Positions 9,859 to 20,135 are shown, counted from the stretch's first letter. The stretch: 64,000 nt of DNA from Gammaproteobacteria bacterium RIFCSPHIGHO2_12_FULL_36_30 (GCA_001801815.1 MGXU01000003.1:1-64000), one strand, 5' to 3'. The notes: generated by a model not told the origin, from the sequence alone. A program made the numbers and translations.

Positions 9859-11247
9859 ATGCCAAACGAAATTTTTACTCAACCCACACCATTTCAAATT
9901 GACTACGTTGAGCTAGTAAGAACACCTGATGATCGCGCTGTTATTTATGTTACTTACTCAGATAAATTGATCGGCGAATTTCTCGTTGTAGTAAAAAAAG
10001 GTTTAACACCTGTGATAACGATCGAAAATAAAAAGGATATGGACGCAATAACAGAAAGGCAAGAATATACTTTGCAAAATGTGGACATGGCAACCATTTT
10101 ACAATCTATTCCGGCAAACTATAATGGCGTTCTTGCCGAACGAAATCTTTCGCCAGATGCCACAATATATCTACTACACTACACAGAAGATCTCACACTA
10201 AACTGTAGGATTGTTACACCAATAATAACCGCCACATTTTTGGCAATCTATTGCCCCGTACACCCAAACATAATATGCGAGTTACAAAAGGAAAATGAAC
10301 AATATCATCTGAGACTCAGAAAACAAAAAGATCTCTCTTTTAGTGCGGGCGGTGCTCTATCTAAGAAGAGTTCAAGCGAAAGTGAATTTGTTGCAACGAT
10401 CGATCCTGACATTGTCAATCTTGTAAATAAAGCAATAGAAGAGTTATTACCAATTGTAAATAAATTTTTTGCTCGCGTAATAAAAGGGGGCAAGAAACTT
10501 GCAGTATTTACAAGGATAAAACTTGGAGAACCACTTGCACAACCGACTCAAACATTAACAAAACTAATTGATTCAACAGTCGCAGATAAAATTACAGCTG
10601 AAGATGTGATGAAAAGAGAAAGAGCAGCGCGACAGAAAAAACTAATGCAAGATAAGAAAGAACAACAAAAAGGAATTGAAGCTGAAAAATCTAGTCTGAA
10701 TGGTCATCATAAAAATATTGATGAATTTCTAAATAAATGCAAAACATATTTAGCACAGCTCACAAAATGTGAAGCGGCTTTACAAGAAAGAATTGCGCTG
10801 CACGAAAAAAAATCCGATGAGATAATATTTACGCGAAAAATTAATGGGCAGCTCATAAATTTAAAGCGCGATATAACAGATCTTCGATCTGACAAAGAAA
10901 AAATAATTGAGAGATTAAACGCGCTAAATTTATTAATTGCAGAAAACATTGCGAAAAAAGAAAATTTTCTAAAAAATATTACGACTGCAATGTCAGAAAT
11001 TGAAGCCAAAACAAAAATATTTGATGAACATATTGCGGAATTAAAAGAAGCAACACCAACACTAACACCCAGCCCTGCACAGGATACAAATTTTAATCGT
11101 TATCGTACTTACTGTATACCAAATCGAGATAAAAGTGTGCTGGGTGCGTCACAATTTACTTTATTTAGCACAAAACATTTTTCTACAAACGGTGAACCGC
11201 ATTATCAAATGACAGGGCAAAACATTTTTAGAGTTTATTATAAATAA
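9859..11247 (+). CDS. Coiled-coil protein of unknown function
   Basis: 462 residues from the ATG at 9859, preceded by AAGGTG; an in-frame TTG at 9835 has no better SD. No recognised family. The N-terminal ~190 residues look beta-rich and hydrophilic. Residues ~245-390 are highly charged with heptad character (ERAARQKKLMQDKKEQQK and onward) and probably form a long coiled coil. No signal peptide or membrane segment. It is divergent from ydiJ and followed 15 bases later by the SDR gene. A host-directed effector is possible, since coiled coils are common in such proteins, but nothing here proves it. Confidence 0.6.
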   Translation: MPNEIFTQPTPFQIDYVELVRTPDDRAVIYVTYSDKLIGEFLVVVKKGLTPVITIENKKDMDAITERQEYTLQNVDMATILQSIPANYNGVLAERNLSPDATIYLLHYTEDLTLNCRIVTPIITATFLAIYCPVHPNIICELQKENEQYHLRLRKQKDLSFSAGGALSKKSSSESEFVATIDPDIVNLVNKAIEELLPIVNKFFARVIKGGKKLAVFTRIKLGEPLAQPTQTLTKLIDSTVADKITAEDVMKRERAARQKKLMQDKKEQQKGIEAEKSSLNGHHKNIDEFLNKCKTYLAQLTKCEAALQERIALHEKKSDEIIFTRKINGQLINLKRDITDLRSDKEKIIERLNALNLLIAENIAKKENFLKNITTAMSEIEAKTKIFDEHIAELKEATPTLTPSPAQDTNFNRYRTYCIPNRDKSVLGASQFTLFSTKHFSTNGEPHYQMTGQNIFRVYYK

Positions 11248-11262
11248 GCATTTGGAGATCGC

Positions 11263-12054
11263 ATGGATTTACAATTAAATAAAAAAGTAGCGCTATTAGC
11301 AGCATCAACAGATGGTTTGGGATTTGCAACCGCAAAACAATTATTGCGCGAAGGCGCGATGGTTGCAATTTGCGGACGCGATGAAAAAAGAAATGCAGAT
11401 GCACAAAAAAAATTATCTGAAATTGCAGATGCAAAAAATAGTTTGGTATTTTCTTGCGATGTGACTGATCGAAAACAAATTAATAATTTTGTTGACGCCA
11501 CAATAAAAAAATTTGGGCAAATTGATATTGTTATTACGAATGCCGGCGGTCCACCAACTGGAACTTTTGCAACATTAGATGTTGATGCATACGCAAAAGG
11601 TTTTCAATTAAATTTAATGAGCGCGGTTAATTTTATTCAAGCAGCTTTGCCACATCTTAAAAAAAGCAAATGCGGGAATATTTTAACAATCACAAGTCGT
11701 TCAGCAAAAGCGCCGATTCCAAATTTATTTATTTCAAATGTTATTCGCCCAGCTGTTGTTGGTTTAACAAAATCTTTATCGTTAGAATTAGGTGAATATA
11801 ATATTCGCGTGAATTCAATTTTACCTGGATGGACGAAAACAGATCGTACGATTTATTTATTGCAAAAAAAAGCTGAAAAAGCAGGTGTTTCATACGAAGA
11901 ATGCGAAAAAGCAGTTCTCAAAACATTGCCATTAAAACGCATGGGTGATCCGCAAGAATTTGCAAATGCAGCGACATTTTTAGTTTCGCCTGCTGCAAGT
12001 TATATTAATGGCGTGATGTTATTAGTCGATGGCGGTGATTTTCCGGCGTTGTGA
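11263..12054 (+). CDS. Short-chain dehydrogenase/reductase, atypical subgroup
   Basis: 263 residues with a Rossmann fold. The cofactor motif is AASTDGLG in place of TGxxxGxG. TNAGGPP occupies the NNAG position and a Ser-rich strand reads ITSRSAKAP. The usual Tyr-xxx-Lys pair is missing: the segment reads NLFISNVIRPAVVGLTKSL, where a classical SDR has YxxSKxA. RVNSILPGWTKTDR and the C-terminal INGVMLLVDGG are typical. A subgroup of 3-oxoacyl-ACP-reductase-like SDRs shows this pattern; their substrate is unclear. The stop is 8 bases from the convergent antitoxin stop. Confidence 0.8.
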   Translation: MDLQLNKKVALLAASTDGLGFATAKQLLREGAMVAICGRDEKRNADAQKKLSEIADAKNSLVFSCDVTDRKQINNFVDATIKKFGQIDIVITNAGGPPTGTFATLDVDAYAKGFQLNLMSAVNFIQAALPHLKKSKCGNILTITSRSAKAPIPNLFISNVIRPAVVGLTKSLSLELGEYNIRVNSILPGWTKTDRTIYLLQKKAEKAGVSYEECEKAVLKTLPLKRMGDPQEFANAATFLVSPAASYINGVMLLVDGGDFPAL

Positions 12055-12062
12055 AATAATTC

Positions 12063-12413
12063 TTAATACAACGCTTGTAATCCATGCGCAAACACCAGAT
12101 TTAATAATTTTAAAGATGCGCCGGTTGGATGACGATCACCTTGTTCCCATTTTCTAACTGTTTCCGGTGAAATATTAAGTAATTTAGCGAAAACAACTTG
12201 GGTAACTTTTGCATTGCTTCGAATACGTTTAATTTCACTTGAACGCAAGACTTTTATTTTCGGTGCAGTCAATGTTTGATACTTACGTACCATTTTCTCA
12301 TCAATTTTACCGATGCTGTGTAACGCAGTTGCCATCTCAAGCAATGTTTCATTCATGCGCGCGTTAACTGATTTTTTAGCGTTTTTAGCTTTTCTATTTT
12401 TTTTTGTATTCAT
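12063..12413 (-). CDS. XRE-family antitoxin of a RelE/HigB-type module
   Basis: 116 residues: basic N-terminus, then a C-terminal helix-turn-helix (SSEIKRIRSNAKVTQVVFAK and NISPETVRKWEQGDRHPTG). HTH at the C-terminal half and second position after the toxin are typical of HigA/NadS-type antitoxins, which neutralise the toxin and repress the operon. Its ATG is one base after the toxin stop, with a GAGG Shine-Dalgarno in the toxin 3' end. Confidence 0.85.
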   Translation of the reverse strand: MNTKKNRKAKNAKKSVNARMNETLLEMATALHSIGKIDEKMVRKYQTLTAPKIKVLRSSEIKRIRSNAKVTQVVFAKLLNISPETVRKWEQGDRHPTGASLKLLNLVFAHGLQALY

Positions 12414-12414
12414 T

Positions 12415-12780
12415 TTATTTTACCTCAATCAATTCACCCTGCTTAATGAACAACTCAATCTGACAATCTGAAATATTCAAATAATAAGATGACATATACT
12501 TTAAATCTTTTTTCTGATCATCCTCTACATCATCCATGTCATTCTTTGTAAATCCAAAGAAAAAAACTGATCGCTTATTCTCACGATATCCTAAAAGAGT
12601 TCGATATCCGCCACGCTTTCCTTCTCCAGATCTGGCAATACGTTTTTTAAAAAGTCCAGCGCCTAAATCAGCTTCTACCAATCCTTTTATAATTTCAGTA
12701 ACCGCATTTTTCAGCATTTTATCAGTTACACGCTCACTCTTAGCCCACCGATGAAATGCTTTTATTTTAAATATCCTCAT
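12415..12780 (-). CDS. RelE/HigB-type toxin
   Basis: 121 residues, first gene of a toxin-first operon. GLFKKRIARSGEGKRGGYRT and SVFFFGFTKNDMDDVEDD match the core of the DUF1044-like RelE/HigB family, ribosome-dependent mRNA interferases. Start has GGGAG at a suitable distance and lies just downstream of a palindromic operator-promoter. Confidence 0.83.
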   Translation of the reverse strand: MRIFKIKAFHRWAKSERVTDKMLKNAVTEIIKGLVEADLGAGLFKKRIARSGEGKRGGYRTLLGYRENKRSVFFFGFTKNDMDDVEDDQKKDLKYMSSYYLNISDCQIELFIKQGELIEVK

Positions 12781-12795
12781 AATTAACTCCCGTTA

Positions 12796-12824
12796 ATTAT
12801 AGTACACAGTACTATAATGTACAA
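12796..12824 (-). promoter_or_regulatory. Operator-promoter of the 12-kb toxin-antitoxin operon
   Basis: A perfect inverted repeat, ATTATAGTAC-ACA-GTACTATAAT at 12796-12818, contains the minus-strand -10 TATAAT at 12796-12801. A -35-like TTGTAC lies 17 bases upstream at 12819-12824. An antitoxin bound here would block the promoter, the usual autoregulation. Confidence 0.75.
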
Positions 12825-12909
12825 ATCGCTAATTATGAGATAGAAATTAAATATTGTATATCCGTGTTTTTAAAAAAATTATCTAAGTCGCACGAATAGT
12901 GGGAGAGAA

Positions 12910-12929
12910 CCACGAGTGTTAGCTCGTGG
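12910..12929 (-). terminator. Possible terminator hairpin after sucB
   Basis: CCACGAG and CTCGTGG arms flank a 6-base loop, 4 bases after the sucB stop. No U-run follows, so it is weak as an intrinsic terminator; it may instead protect the mRNA 3' end. Confidence 0.35.
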
Positions 12930-12932
12930 AAT

Positions 12933-14075
12933 TTATATTTGCAATAAAAACCGTGCTGGATCTTCAATTAATTTTTTCACGGTCATTAAAAATAAAACTG
13001 CTTCGCGTCCGTCGATGATGCGATGATCGTAGGATAATGCGACGTACATCATGGGACGAATAACGACTGCATTATTTTCAACAACAGCGCGTTCAACAAT
13101 ATTATGCATTCCTAAAATTGCGCTTTGCGGTGGATTAATAATTGGCGTTGACATCATTGAGCCGTATGTTCCTGCATTGGTAATAGTAAATGTGCCGCCT
13201 GTTAAATCTTCCATTGTGATTTTTCCGTCTCCAGCTTTTTTTGCAAAATCGCGAATTTGTTTTTCGATATTTGCCATCGACATTTGATCTGCGTTGCGAA
13301 TAACAGGGACAACCAATCCGCGTTCGCTACCGATTGCAATTCCGATGTCGTAATAATTGTGATACAAAATATCGCTGCCATCAATTGATGCATTCACAGC
13401 AGGAAATTGTTTTAATGCTTCGATGCATGCTTTTGTAAAAAATGACATGAAACCTAAACGCGAGCCTGTTGTTTTTTCAAATTCATCTTTGTATTTATTT
13501 CGCAAATCCATTACGGGTTTCATATTAATTTCATTAAACGTTGTTAAAATTGCTGCGGTGTTTTGCACTTCTTTTAAACGTTCGGCGACTTTTAAACGGA
13601 GACGTGACATGGGGACGCGTTTTTCTGTGTGTGGTGTTGATAATGCTTGTTGCACAGCGGATGGTAATGATTTGCCTTCGCGAACTGCGCGGCGTTCGGA
13701 GGGGGAAAGATCGGGAGAAATATTTGTTTGCGGAGAATGCGCGTGTACTTCTGAAGAGGTTTGCGTAGTTGGTGTTGGAGCAACTGGAGCTTGTGTAATT
13801 GGTGCTGGAGTAACTGCTGGAGATGCGGTGGCAACTGCACCTTCTGCAATAATTGCGAGTAATTGATTTGCGGTAACAACAGTTCCTTCAGGCGCGACAA
13901 TTTTTTCGATCACGCCGGCTTTTGGCGCAGGCACTTCAAGCATGACTTTGTCTGTTTCCAAATCAACTAAATTTTCATCGCGTGCGATGGTGTCGCCAAC
14001 TTTTTTGTACCATTTTGCAATGACTGCATCTGTAACTGATTCAGGTAGTGTTGGAACTTTAATTTCAATTGTCAT
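12933..14075 (-). CDS. sucB: 2-oxoglutarate dehydrogenase E2, dihydrolipoyl succinyltransferase
   Basis: 380 residues; E. coli SucB has 405. The lipoyl domain carries [13 protein letters not shown] with the lipoylated Lys at ~43. A Pro/Thr/Ala linker follows. The catalytic domain from ~150 begins [17 protein letters not shown] and ends with [13 protein letters not shown], containing the catalytic His and Asp. The peripheral-subunit-binding domain, which normally ends in a GTG-x-GGR motif, is reduced to [15 protein letters not shown] and the GTG..GR part is absent. It follows sucA by 15 bases in the sdhCDAB-sucAB operon. sucCD, commonly next, is not here; a toxin-antitoxin module follows. Confidence 0.95.
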   Translation of the reverse strand: MTIEIKVPTLPESVTDAVIAKWYKKVGDTIARDENLVDLETDKVMLEVPAPKAGVIEKIVAPEGTVVTANQLLAIIAEGAVATASPAVTPAPITQAPVAPTPTTQTSSEVHAHSPQTNISPDLSPSERRAVREGKSLPSAVQQALSTPHTEKRVPMSRLRLKVAERLKEVQNTAAILTTFNEINMKPVMDLRNKYKDEFEKTTGSRLGFMSFFTKACIEALKQFPAVNASIDGSDILYHNYYDIGIAIGSERGLVVPVIRNADQMSMANIEKQIRDFAKKAGDGKITMEDLTGGTFTITNAGTYGSMMSTPIINPPQSAILGMHNIVERAVVENNAVVIRPMMYVALSYDHRIIDGREAVLFLMTVKKLIEDPARFLLQI

Positions 14076-14090
14076 GTTTACCTCGTAAAA

Positions 14091-16907
14091 TCATCTCGAT
14101 TCATCCGCCTTTTCTAATCCCAAAGCTTTTCCAATTAATTCCGCTTGTTGTTTTTGATGCAACGCAGGATAACCTGGCGCTGATGCCGCCATCGCTAATC
14201 TGCCTGCATAAAATAATTTTACTGAATCAGGCATGCAGCGCACTAAACGATGACGCGAAGCATAAAATGCGCCTTGATTTTTAGGTTCTTCTTGCGCCCA
14301 CACCATTTCTTTTAAATTCGGATATTTTTTAATTTCTGCTTTTAATGCATCATCTGGAAATGGATATAATTGTTCAATGCGCACGATCGCAACATTTTCA
14401 ATTTTTTGTTCGCGACGTTTTGTTAATAATTCGTAATACACTTTTCCGGAACATAAAACCAATCGTGTAATTTTTTTATTATCCATCGCATCCACTTCAG
14501 GAATCACACATTGAAATTCACCATTAATTAAATCATCTAAACTTGAAATCGCTAATTTGTGACGCAACAAACTTTTTGGCGTCATTGCAATTAATGGTTG
14601 GCGATATTGACGAATAACTTGTCTTCGCAATAAATGAAAAATTTGCGCAGGCGTGCTTGGAATACAAACTTGCATATTTTCTTGCGCACATAATTGTAAA
14701 TAACGCTCGACACGTGCAGAAGAATGTTCTGGACCTGCACCTTCAGAACCATGCGGCAATAACATGGTTAATCCTGATAAACGATTCCATTTTTGCCATG
14801 CGGTTGAAATAAATTGATCGATAATTACTTGCGCGACATTTGCAAAATCACCGTATTGCGCTTCCCACATTACCAATGAAGTTGGATCAGCTGCAGAATA
14901 ACCATATTCAAATCCGAGCGCGCCAGTTTCAGATAATAATGAATCATACATTTGGCAATGCGCTTGACTTTCAGAAATATGTAAAAGCGGCATATAACAA
15001 TCACCGGTTTTTTGATCGAATAATGCAGCGTGACGATGAAAAAAAGTGCCGCGTCGCACATCTTCACCAGTAAATCGAACAGGATATCCTTCGTATAATA
15101 ATGCTGCATATGCAAGTGTTTCTGCACATCCCCAATCAAGTGGTTGTTCGCCCGCCATCATTTTTACGCGCGCTTGCATAATCATTGCAACATTGCGCTG
15201 CAACGTAAAATTTTCTGGAACAAAAGTAATTTTTTTTCCAAGCATATTTAAAACATCGCGCGACACACGCGTATCTGCTTTTGTTTTCCACGTATGATTT
15301 AAAAATGGCGCCCAATTTGCAATATAATGTTCTGACAAACCATTTTGCATTAACGATACAACAGGTTTTCCTTCGTCTAATTGCGCGCGATAATCATCAA
15401 TCATTTTTTCTGCATCTTGCGCAGAAATTATTTTTTCATTTATTAATTGATCTGCATAAATTGCACGCGGTGATTTTTTCGCATAAATAATTTTGTACAT
15501 TAATGGTTGTGTGCAAGTTGGCTCATCCGCTTCGTTATGACCATGCACGCGATAACAAACAACATCAATCACAACATCTTTATGAAAACGCATGCGATAA
15601 TCTAAACTTAATTTTATTACACGAATACACGCTTCAGGATCATCACCATTCACATGTAAAATTGGCGCATCAATCATTTTTGCAATATCAGAACAATAAT
15701 GCGATGAACGTGCATCAGCAGGATCGCTGGTTGTAAATCCAATTTGATTATTGGTAATGATGTGAATGGTTCCGCCGACTGTGTATGCGCGTGTTTGTGA
15801 CATCGCTAATGTTTCCATCACAATGCCTTGACCTGCAAATGCAGCGTCGCCGTGAATTAAAATGGGGAATGCATAATCTTTTTTATCAACTTCTTTAGAA
15901 CGTTCTTGTCGTGCGCGAACCGATCCCATTACAACAGTATTAATAAATTCTAAATGCGATGGATTAAATCCAAGTGATAAATGAATTGCGCCGTGTGAAG
16001 TTTCAACATCGCGTGAAAATCCATTGTGATATTTTACGTCACCTGTTGTATCACCATATTCTTTTTTACCATCACATTCTTGAAATAATTCTGCGGGAGA
16101 TTTTCCCATTATATTTACAAGCACATTTAATCTTCCACGATGTGCCATGCCAATGACAATTTCACGAACATTTTGCGCGCGCGCATCAACCGTTAAAATA
16201 TCCATCATCGGAATTAATGCATCACCACCTTCATTTGAAAAACGGGTTTGTCCTGGATATTTACTGTCTAAGTTTTTTTCTAAACCTTCGGCTTGCGTTA
16301 ATTTTACTAAAATATGTTTTTTTTCTTCGGGCGAAAAATGCATTGCGGGAATTTTATTTTCAATATAATCGCGCAACCATTCACGTTCATCTTCATTAAT
16401 TAATCGCGTGTATTCAATTCCGATTGATCCGCAATATAATTTTTGTAATGTATCAATAATTTTTTGTAGCGTTGCGAGACCATTATTTGGAAATAATTTT
16501 CGTGCATCAAATTCAGTATTTAAATCAGCTTCGCTTAAACCATAATGTGATAATTGTAAACGCACGTCGGGAATAATTGGCGCGTTGAGTGGATCAACTT
16601 TTGCATTTAAATGTCCGTAGCGACGATACGCTGTAATTAATGCGTCGACTGCGGATTGTTTTAATGGAAGTGGGAGTGCAGATGTTGTGGCGATTCGATT
16701 GTTCGCGTCTTTTTGTAATGTGTCACGAATTGCTTCGTGTGAAATATCTGCAGCGCCATTTTTTTTTGGTAATGAAGCAAAATAATTTTTCCATTCGGCG
16801 GAAACGCTGTTTGGATCTAATAAATAGGATTCAAATAAATCTTCGATGTAGGCGGCGCTGTCGCCGGATAAATAAGAGCTGTTTTCGAATTGTTGTAACA
16901 CGGACAT
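14091..16907 (-). CDS. sucA: 2-oxoglutarate dehydrogenase E1
   Basis: Thiamine-diphosphate-dependent decarboxylase of the TCA-cycle complex. 938 residues, close to E. coli (933). The start YLSGDSAAYIEDLFESY is the family N-terminal segment. IGMAHRGRLNVLVN, HGDAAFAGQG and RVHGHNEADEPT are conserved ThDP and active-site regions, and LLPHGSEGAGPEHSSAR lies in the C-terminal transketolase-like half. Located between sdhB and sucB, as in E. coli and Coxiella. Confidence 0.98.
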   Translation of the reverse strand: MSVLQQFENSSYLSGDSAAYIEDLFESYLLDPNSVSAEWKNYFASLPKKNGAADISHEAIRDTLQKDANNRIATTSALPLPLKQSAVDALITAYRRYGHLNAKVDPLNAPIIPDVRLQLSHYGLSEADLNTEFDARKLFPNNGLATLQKIIDTLQKLYCGSIGIEYTRLINEDEREWLRDYIENKIPAMHFSPEEKKHILVKLTQAEGLEKNLDSKYPGQTRFSNEGGDALIPMMDILTVDARAQNVREIVIGMAHRGRLNVLVNIMGKSPAELFQECDGKKEYGDTTGDVKYHNGFSRDVETSHGAIHLSLGFNPSHLEFINTVVMGSVRARQERSKEVDKKDYAFPILIHGDAAFAGQGIVMETLAMSQTRAYTVGGTIHIITNNQIGFTTSDPADARSSHYCSDIAKMIDAPILHVNGDDPEACIRVIKLSLDYRMRFHKDVVIDVVCYRVHGHNEADEPTCTQPLMYKIIYAKKSPRAIYADQLINEKIISAQDAEKMIDDYRAQLDEGKPVVSLMQNGLSEHYIANWAPFLNHTWKTKADTRVSRDVLNMLGKKITFVPENFTLQRNVAMIMQARVKMMAGEQPLDWGCAETLAYAALLYEGYPVRFTGEDVRRGTFFHRHAALFDQKTGDCYMPLLHISESQAHCQMYDSLLSETGALGFEYGYSAADPTSLVMWEAQYGDFANVAQVIIDQFISTAWQKWNRLSGLTMLLPHGSEGAGPEHSSARVERYLQLCAQENMQVCIPSTPAQIFHLLRRQVIRQYRQPLIAMTPKSLLRHKLAISSLDDLINGEFQCVIPEVDAMDNKKITRLVLCSGKVYYELLTKRREQKIENVAIVRIEQLYPFPDDALKAEIKKYPNLKEMVWAQEEPKNQGAFYASRHRLVRCMPDSVKLFYAGRLAMAASAPGYPALHQKQQAELIGKALGLEKADESR

Positions 16908-16945
16908 AATAAATAAACCTCAAAATATAAATAATTGATCAGCAA

Positions 16946-17656
16946 TTATTCGGAGATCATCTCTCTGCGTAGTTTAGAAATCGCTTCCGTGGGATTCAAA
17001 TTTTTCGGGCAAACGTTAGCACAATTCATAATGGTTCGACAACGAAATACGCTGAATGGATCTTGCAATGCATCTAATCTTTTTTTAGTTTGGTTATCAC
17101 GACTATCAATTACAAAACGATATGCATTTAATAAACCAGCGGGACCGACAAATTTATCGGGATTCCACCAATATGATGGGCATGACGATGTACAACATGC
17201 GCATAAAATACATTCATACAATCCATCTAATTTCGCGCGTTCTTGAGGTGATTGTAAGCGTTCTTTTTCAGGTGGTTTATCGGTGTTTTGTAAATACGGT
17301 TGTATGCGTTTGTATTGATCGAAGAATGGTTCCATGTCAACAATTAAATCGCGAATGACTGGAAAACCTGGCAGCGGCATAATCACAACGCGATCAGGTA
17401 AATCATGTAAACGGGTGATGCATGCCAATCCATTTTTGCCATTAATATTCATTCCATCAGAACCGCAAACACCTTCGCCGCATGAACGACGAAAACCGAT
17501 ATCGGGATTTTTTTCTTTAATTGCTTCGAGCGCGTTTAATAACATTTTTCCTTTAATGGTTTCGATGTCGAATTGATAATCTTGCATGCGTGGTTTTTTG
17601 TCGACTGCAGGATCAAAACGATAAATGCTAAATGTCATTATTCTAGATGCTGTCAT
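16946..17656 (-). CDS. sdhB: Succinate dehydrogenase iron-sulfur subunit
   Basis: 236 residues carrying three clusters: the 2Fe-2S motif RRSCGEGVCGSDG with a later Cys, the 4Fe-4S motif CILCACCTSSCP, and the 3Fe-4S/4Fe-4S set CRTIMNCANVCPKNLNP. It carries electrons from SdhA flavin to the membrane quinone site. The ATG at 17656 has AAGAGA upstream; an internal Met at residue 7 is an alternative. Confidence 0.98.
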   Translation of the reverse strand: MTASRIMTFSIYRFDPAVDKKPRMQDYQFDIETIKGKMLLNALEAIKEKNPDIGFRRSCGEGVCGSDGMNINGKNGLACITRLHDLPDRVVIMPLPGFPVIRDLIVDMEPFFDQYKRIQPYLQNTDKPPEKERLQSPQERAKLDGLYECILCACCTSSCPSYWWNPDKFVGPAGLLNAYRFVIDSRDNQTKKRLDALQDPFSVFRCRTIMNCANVCPKNLNPTEAISKLRREMISE

Positions 17657-17657
17657 A

Positions 17658-19412
17658 TTATTCTCTTAACTTAAGTGGAATCGGCGGCACATTTTTCGGT
17701 TGCATATTCACTGGACGAAAATCTAATTCGCCATTTGCAAAATAAACAGAATGTTTCAACCAATGTTTATCATCGCGTTCTGGAAAATCATAACGCGCAT
17801 GTGCGCCGCGACTTTCTTTTCTTTGTTCTGCTAATATTGCAGTTGCTAATGCTGTTTCCATCATGTTATCTAATTCAAACATTTCAATTCGTGTTGTATT
17901 AAATGCATGACCGTAATCAGATAATTTTGCTTTTTTCAAGCGTTCGCGCAACGCGCGTAATTCTTCTAAACCTTTTTCCATGTGCACTTCATCACGAAAT
18001 ACGCCGAAATTATTTTGCATAATTTTTTTCATTGCGCTGCGAATTGCATAAGGATCTTCTGTATTTGATTTATTATTCCAACGTTCATAATGTGCAACAG
18101 CACGATCAATTTCTGCGGAATCTTCAACGCGATGATCTAAACCTGCTTTTAAATCTTTTTCTAAATGCAAACCAATTGCGCGACCAAATACCACTAAATC
18201 TAATAATGAATTTGTACCGAGTCGATTTGCGCCGTGCACAGAAACGCATGCACATTCACCCGCTGCAAATAATCCTTCAATAATTTTATCGCGACCATTT
18301 TCGCGCGTAATAACTTGTCCATGAATGGTGGTTGGAATTCCACCCATTTGATAATGACAGGTTGGGACAACTGGAATAGCCTGTTTTGCCGGATCAACAT
18401 TTAAAAATTTTCTGGATAATTCTAAAATGCCAGGCAATCTTTCATTTAAAACTTTTTCACCTAAGTGATCTAATTTTAATAATACATAATCTTTATCAGG
18501 ACCTGCGCCACGACCTTCTAAAATTTCAATAATCGATGAGCGCGAAACAATATCGCGACAATCTAAATCTTTTAAATGCGGCGAATAACGTTCCATAAAG
18601 CGTTCGCCATTTCCATTTAATAAATATCCACCTTCGCCGCGTGCACCTTCGGTAATTAATGCGCCAACTCCTGCTAAACCAGTTGGATGAAATTGCCAAA
18701 ATTCCATATCTTGCACAGGTAATCCTGCGCGTAAAACTAAACCTAAACCATCGCCGGTATTTATATATGCATTTGTTGTTGTTTCAAAAATACGACCTGC
18801 GCCACCTGTTGCTAATGCAGTTGCACGTGCTTTGAAATAAACGATTTCGCCTGTTTCCATGCATATTGCGACAACACCAGAAACACCACCGTTTTCCGAT
18901 CGCACTAAATCAAGCGCAACCCATTCATGAAAAAAATGTGTTTTTGCTTCAATATTTTTTTGAAATAACGTGTGCAACATTGCGTGACCAGTGCGATCTG
19001 CTGCTGCGCAAGTTCTTCTTGCTAATTCGCCGCCGAAATCACGCGTGTGTCCGCCGAATGCGCGTTGATAAATTTTTCCATCATCCAAACGCGAAAATGG
19101 TAAACCCATATGTTCTAATTCAATGACGGATGCCGGCGCTTGTTCGCACATATATTCCGCTGCATCTTGATCCGCTAAACAATCAGAACCCATAACAGTG
19201 TCATACATATGCCATTCCCATTTATCGGGCGTGACATTTGCAAGTGCAGCTGCAATTCCACCTTGCGCTGAAACAGTATGTGACCGCGTTGGATATACTT
19301 TTGAAATTACCGCAACTTTTTTTCCGCTTTGCGCTAATTGCAATGCAGCGCGCATGCCTGCGCCGCCGGCGCCGACGATGACTGCATCAAATTCTTTTGT
19401 TTCAATATTCAT
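17658..19412 (-). CDS. sdhA: Succinate dehydrogenase flavoprotein subunit
   Basis: 584 residues. The N-terminal FAD motif is [25 protein letters not shown] contains the His that binds FAD covalently. [21 protein letters not shown] is substrate-site sequence, and [20 protein letters not shown] contains the substrate-binding Arg. It oxidises succinate to fumarate on the cytoplasmic face. Ends one base before sdhB. Confidence 0.98.
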   Translation of the reverse strand: MNIETKEFDAVIVGAGGAGMRAALQLAQSGKKVAVISKVYPTRSHTVSAQGGIAAALANVTPDKWEWHMYDTVMGSDCLADQDAAEYMCEQAPASVIELEHMGLPFSRLDDGKIYQRAFGGHTRDFGGELARRTCAAADRTGHAMLHTLFQKNIEAKTHFFHEWVALDLVRSENGGVSGVVAICMETGEIVYFKARATALATGGAGRIFETTTNAYINTGDGLGLVLRAGLPVQDMEFWQFHPTGLAGVGALITEGARGEGGYLLNGNGERFMERYSPHLKDLDCRDIVSRSSIIEILEGRGAGPDKDYVLLKLDHLGEKVLNERLPGILELSRKFLNVDPAKQAIPVVPTCHYQMGGIPTTIHGQVITRENGRDKIIEGLFAAGECACVSVHGANRLGTNSLLDLVVFGRAIGLHLEKDLKAGLDHRVEDSAEIDRAVAHYERWNNKSNTEDPYAIRSAMKKIMQNNFGVFRDEVHMEKGLEELRALRERLKKAKLSDYGHAFNTTRIEMFELDNMMETALATAILAEQRKESRGAHARYDFPERDDKHWLKHSVYFANGELDFRPVNMQPKNVPPIPLKLRE

Positions 19413-19422
19413 GAGAGCTCAC

Positions 19423-19761
19423 TTACCAAATCGCATCTAAACACCAAACGACATAACTCAATAACGCTAAAATAACCAGTATTTCCAGCACCAAACGCAC
19501 GGCGCCATTTTTAACATAATCAGTAAATACAGTCCACAAACCGATCCATGCGTGCCATAAAATTGCAATTAATACGACAACAGTTGCGATTTTCATTCCG
19601 ACACTTGCAAATAAATTATTCCATGTTGGAAAATGCATTGGGTCATGCGTAAAAATAAAAGCGAAAATAAAAACTGCGTAAATACCGATTAAAACTGCAC
19701 TGACGCGTTGCACAATCCATTCGTGAAATCCGCGACGATTTATATTATTTTGATTTACCAT
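19423..19761 (-). CDS. sdhD: Succinate dehydrogenase membrane anchor, SdhD
   Basis: 112 residues with three membrane segments. FHEWIVQRVSAVLIGIY is the first, ILWHAWIGLWTVFTDYVK contains the heme-ligand His and quinone-site Tyr region, and the last follows. An in-frame extension to 19920 lies wholly within sdhC and is rejected. The ATG at 19761 overlaps the sdhC stop by 7 bases. Confidence 0.93.
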   Translation of the reverse strand: MVNQNNINRRGFHEWIVQRVSAVLIGIYAVFIFAFIFTHDPMHFPTWNNLFASVGMKIATVVVLIAILWHAWIGLWTVFTDYVKNGAVRLVLEILVILALLSYVVWCLDAIW

Positions 19762-20135
19762 AACCACACTCCAGCAAAAATCATCGCAATCACTTCCAAC
19801 AAAATAATTAAATATGCGGTAACGCGTGCGACATGCAATCCTTCGCCTAATCCGCAATCCATTAACATGTGTCGAACGCCCGCTAAAAAATGAAAACACA
19901 CTGCGGAAACTAATATCCACAATAAAAATTCAACGAAAGGTGACGCCATTGTAAATTGACGTAACTGTTCAAAATCGGCTTGCGATTGCAGCGAAGTGTA
20001 TAGCAAGTACAAAACAAACGGTAATAACAAAAATAACAAAACGCCCGAAATGCGATGCATAATTGATACGATTGCCATTGGCGGGAATTTCATGCGGGTT
20101 AAGTCTAAATGAACAGGTCTTGTGTGATTATTCAC
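19755..20135 (-). CDS. sdhC: Succinate dehydrogenase cytochrome b556 subunit, SdhC
   Basis: 126 residues with three membrane segments. IVSIMHRISGVLLF holds the quinone-site Ser/Arg region, and CFHFLAGVRHMLMD the axial heme His. It starts with GTG; this start gives the family N-terminus RPVHLDL..MKFP..AIVSI, whereas the next Met would lose it. First gene of the sdhCDAB-sucAB operon, divergent from gltA. Confidence 0.93.
   Translation of the reverse strand: MNNHTRPVHLDLTRMKFPPMAIVSIMHRISGVLLFLLLPFVLYLLYTSLQSQADFEQLRQFTMASPFVEFLLWILVSAVCFHFLAGVRHMLMDCGLGEGLHVARVTAYLIILLEVIAMIFAGVWLW

Noticed and set aside
13423-13866. 147-codon plus-strand ORF and minus-strand shadows
   Set aside because: They arise from the low-complexity Pro/Thr/Ala linker of sucB.
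19762-19920. Upstream extension of sdhD
   Set aside because: Lies wholly in sdhC; the N-terminus it adds has no resemblance to SdhD.
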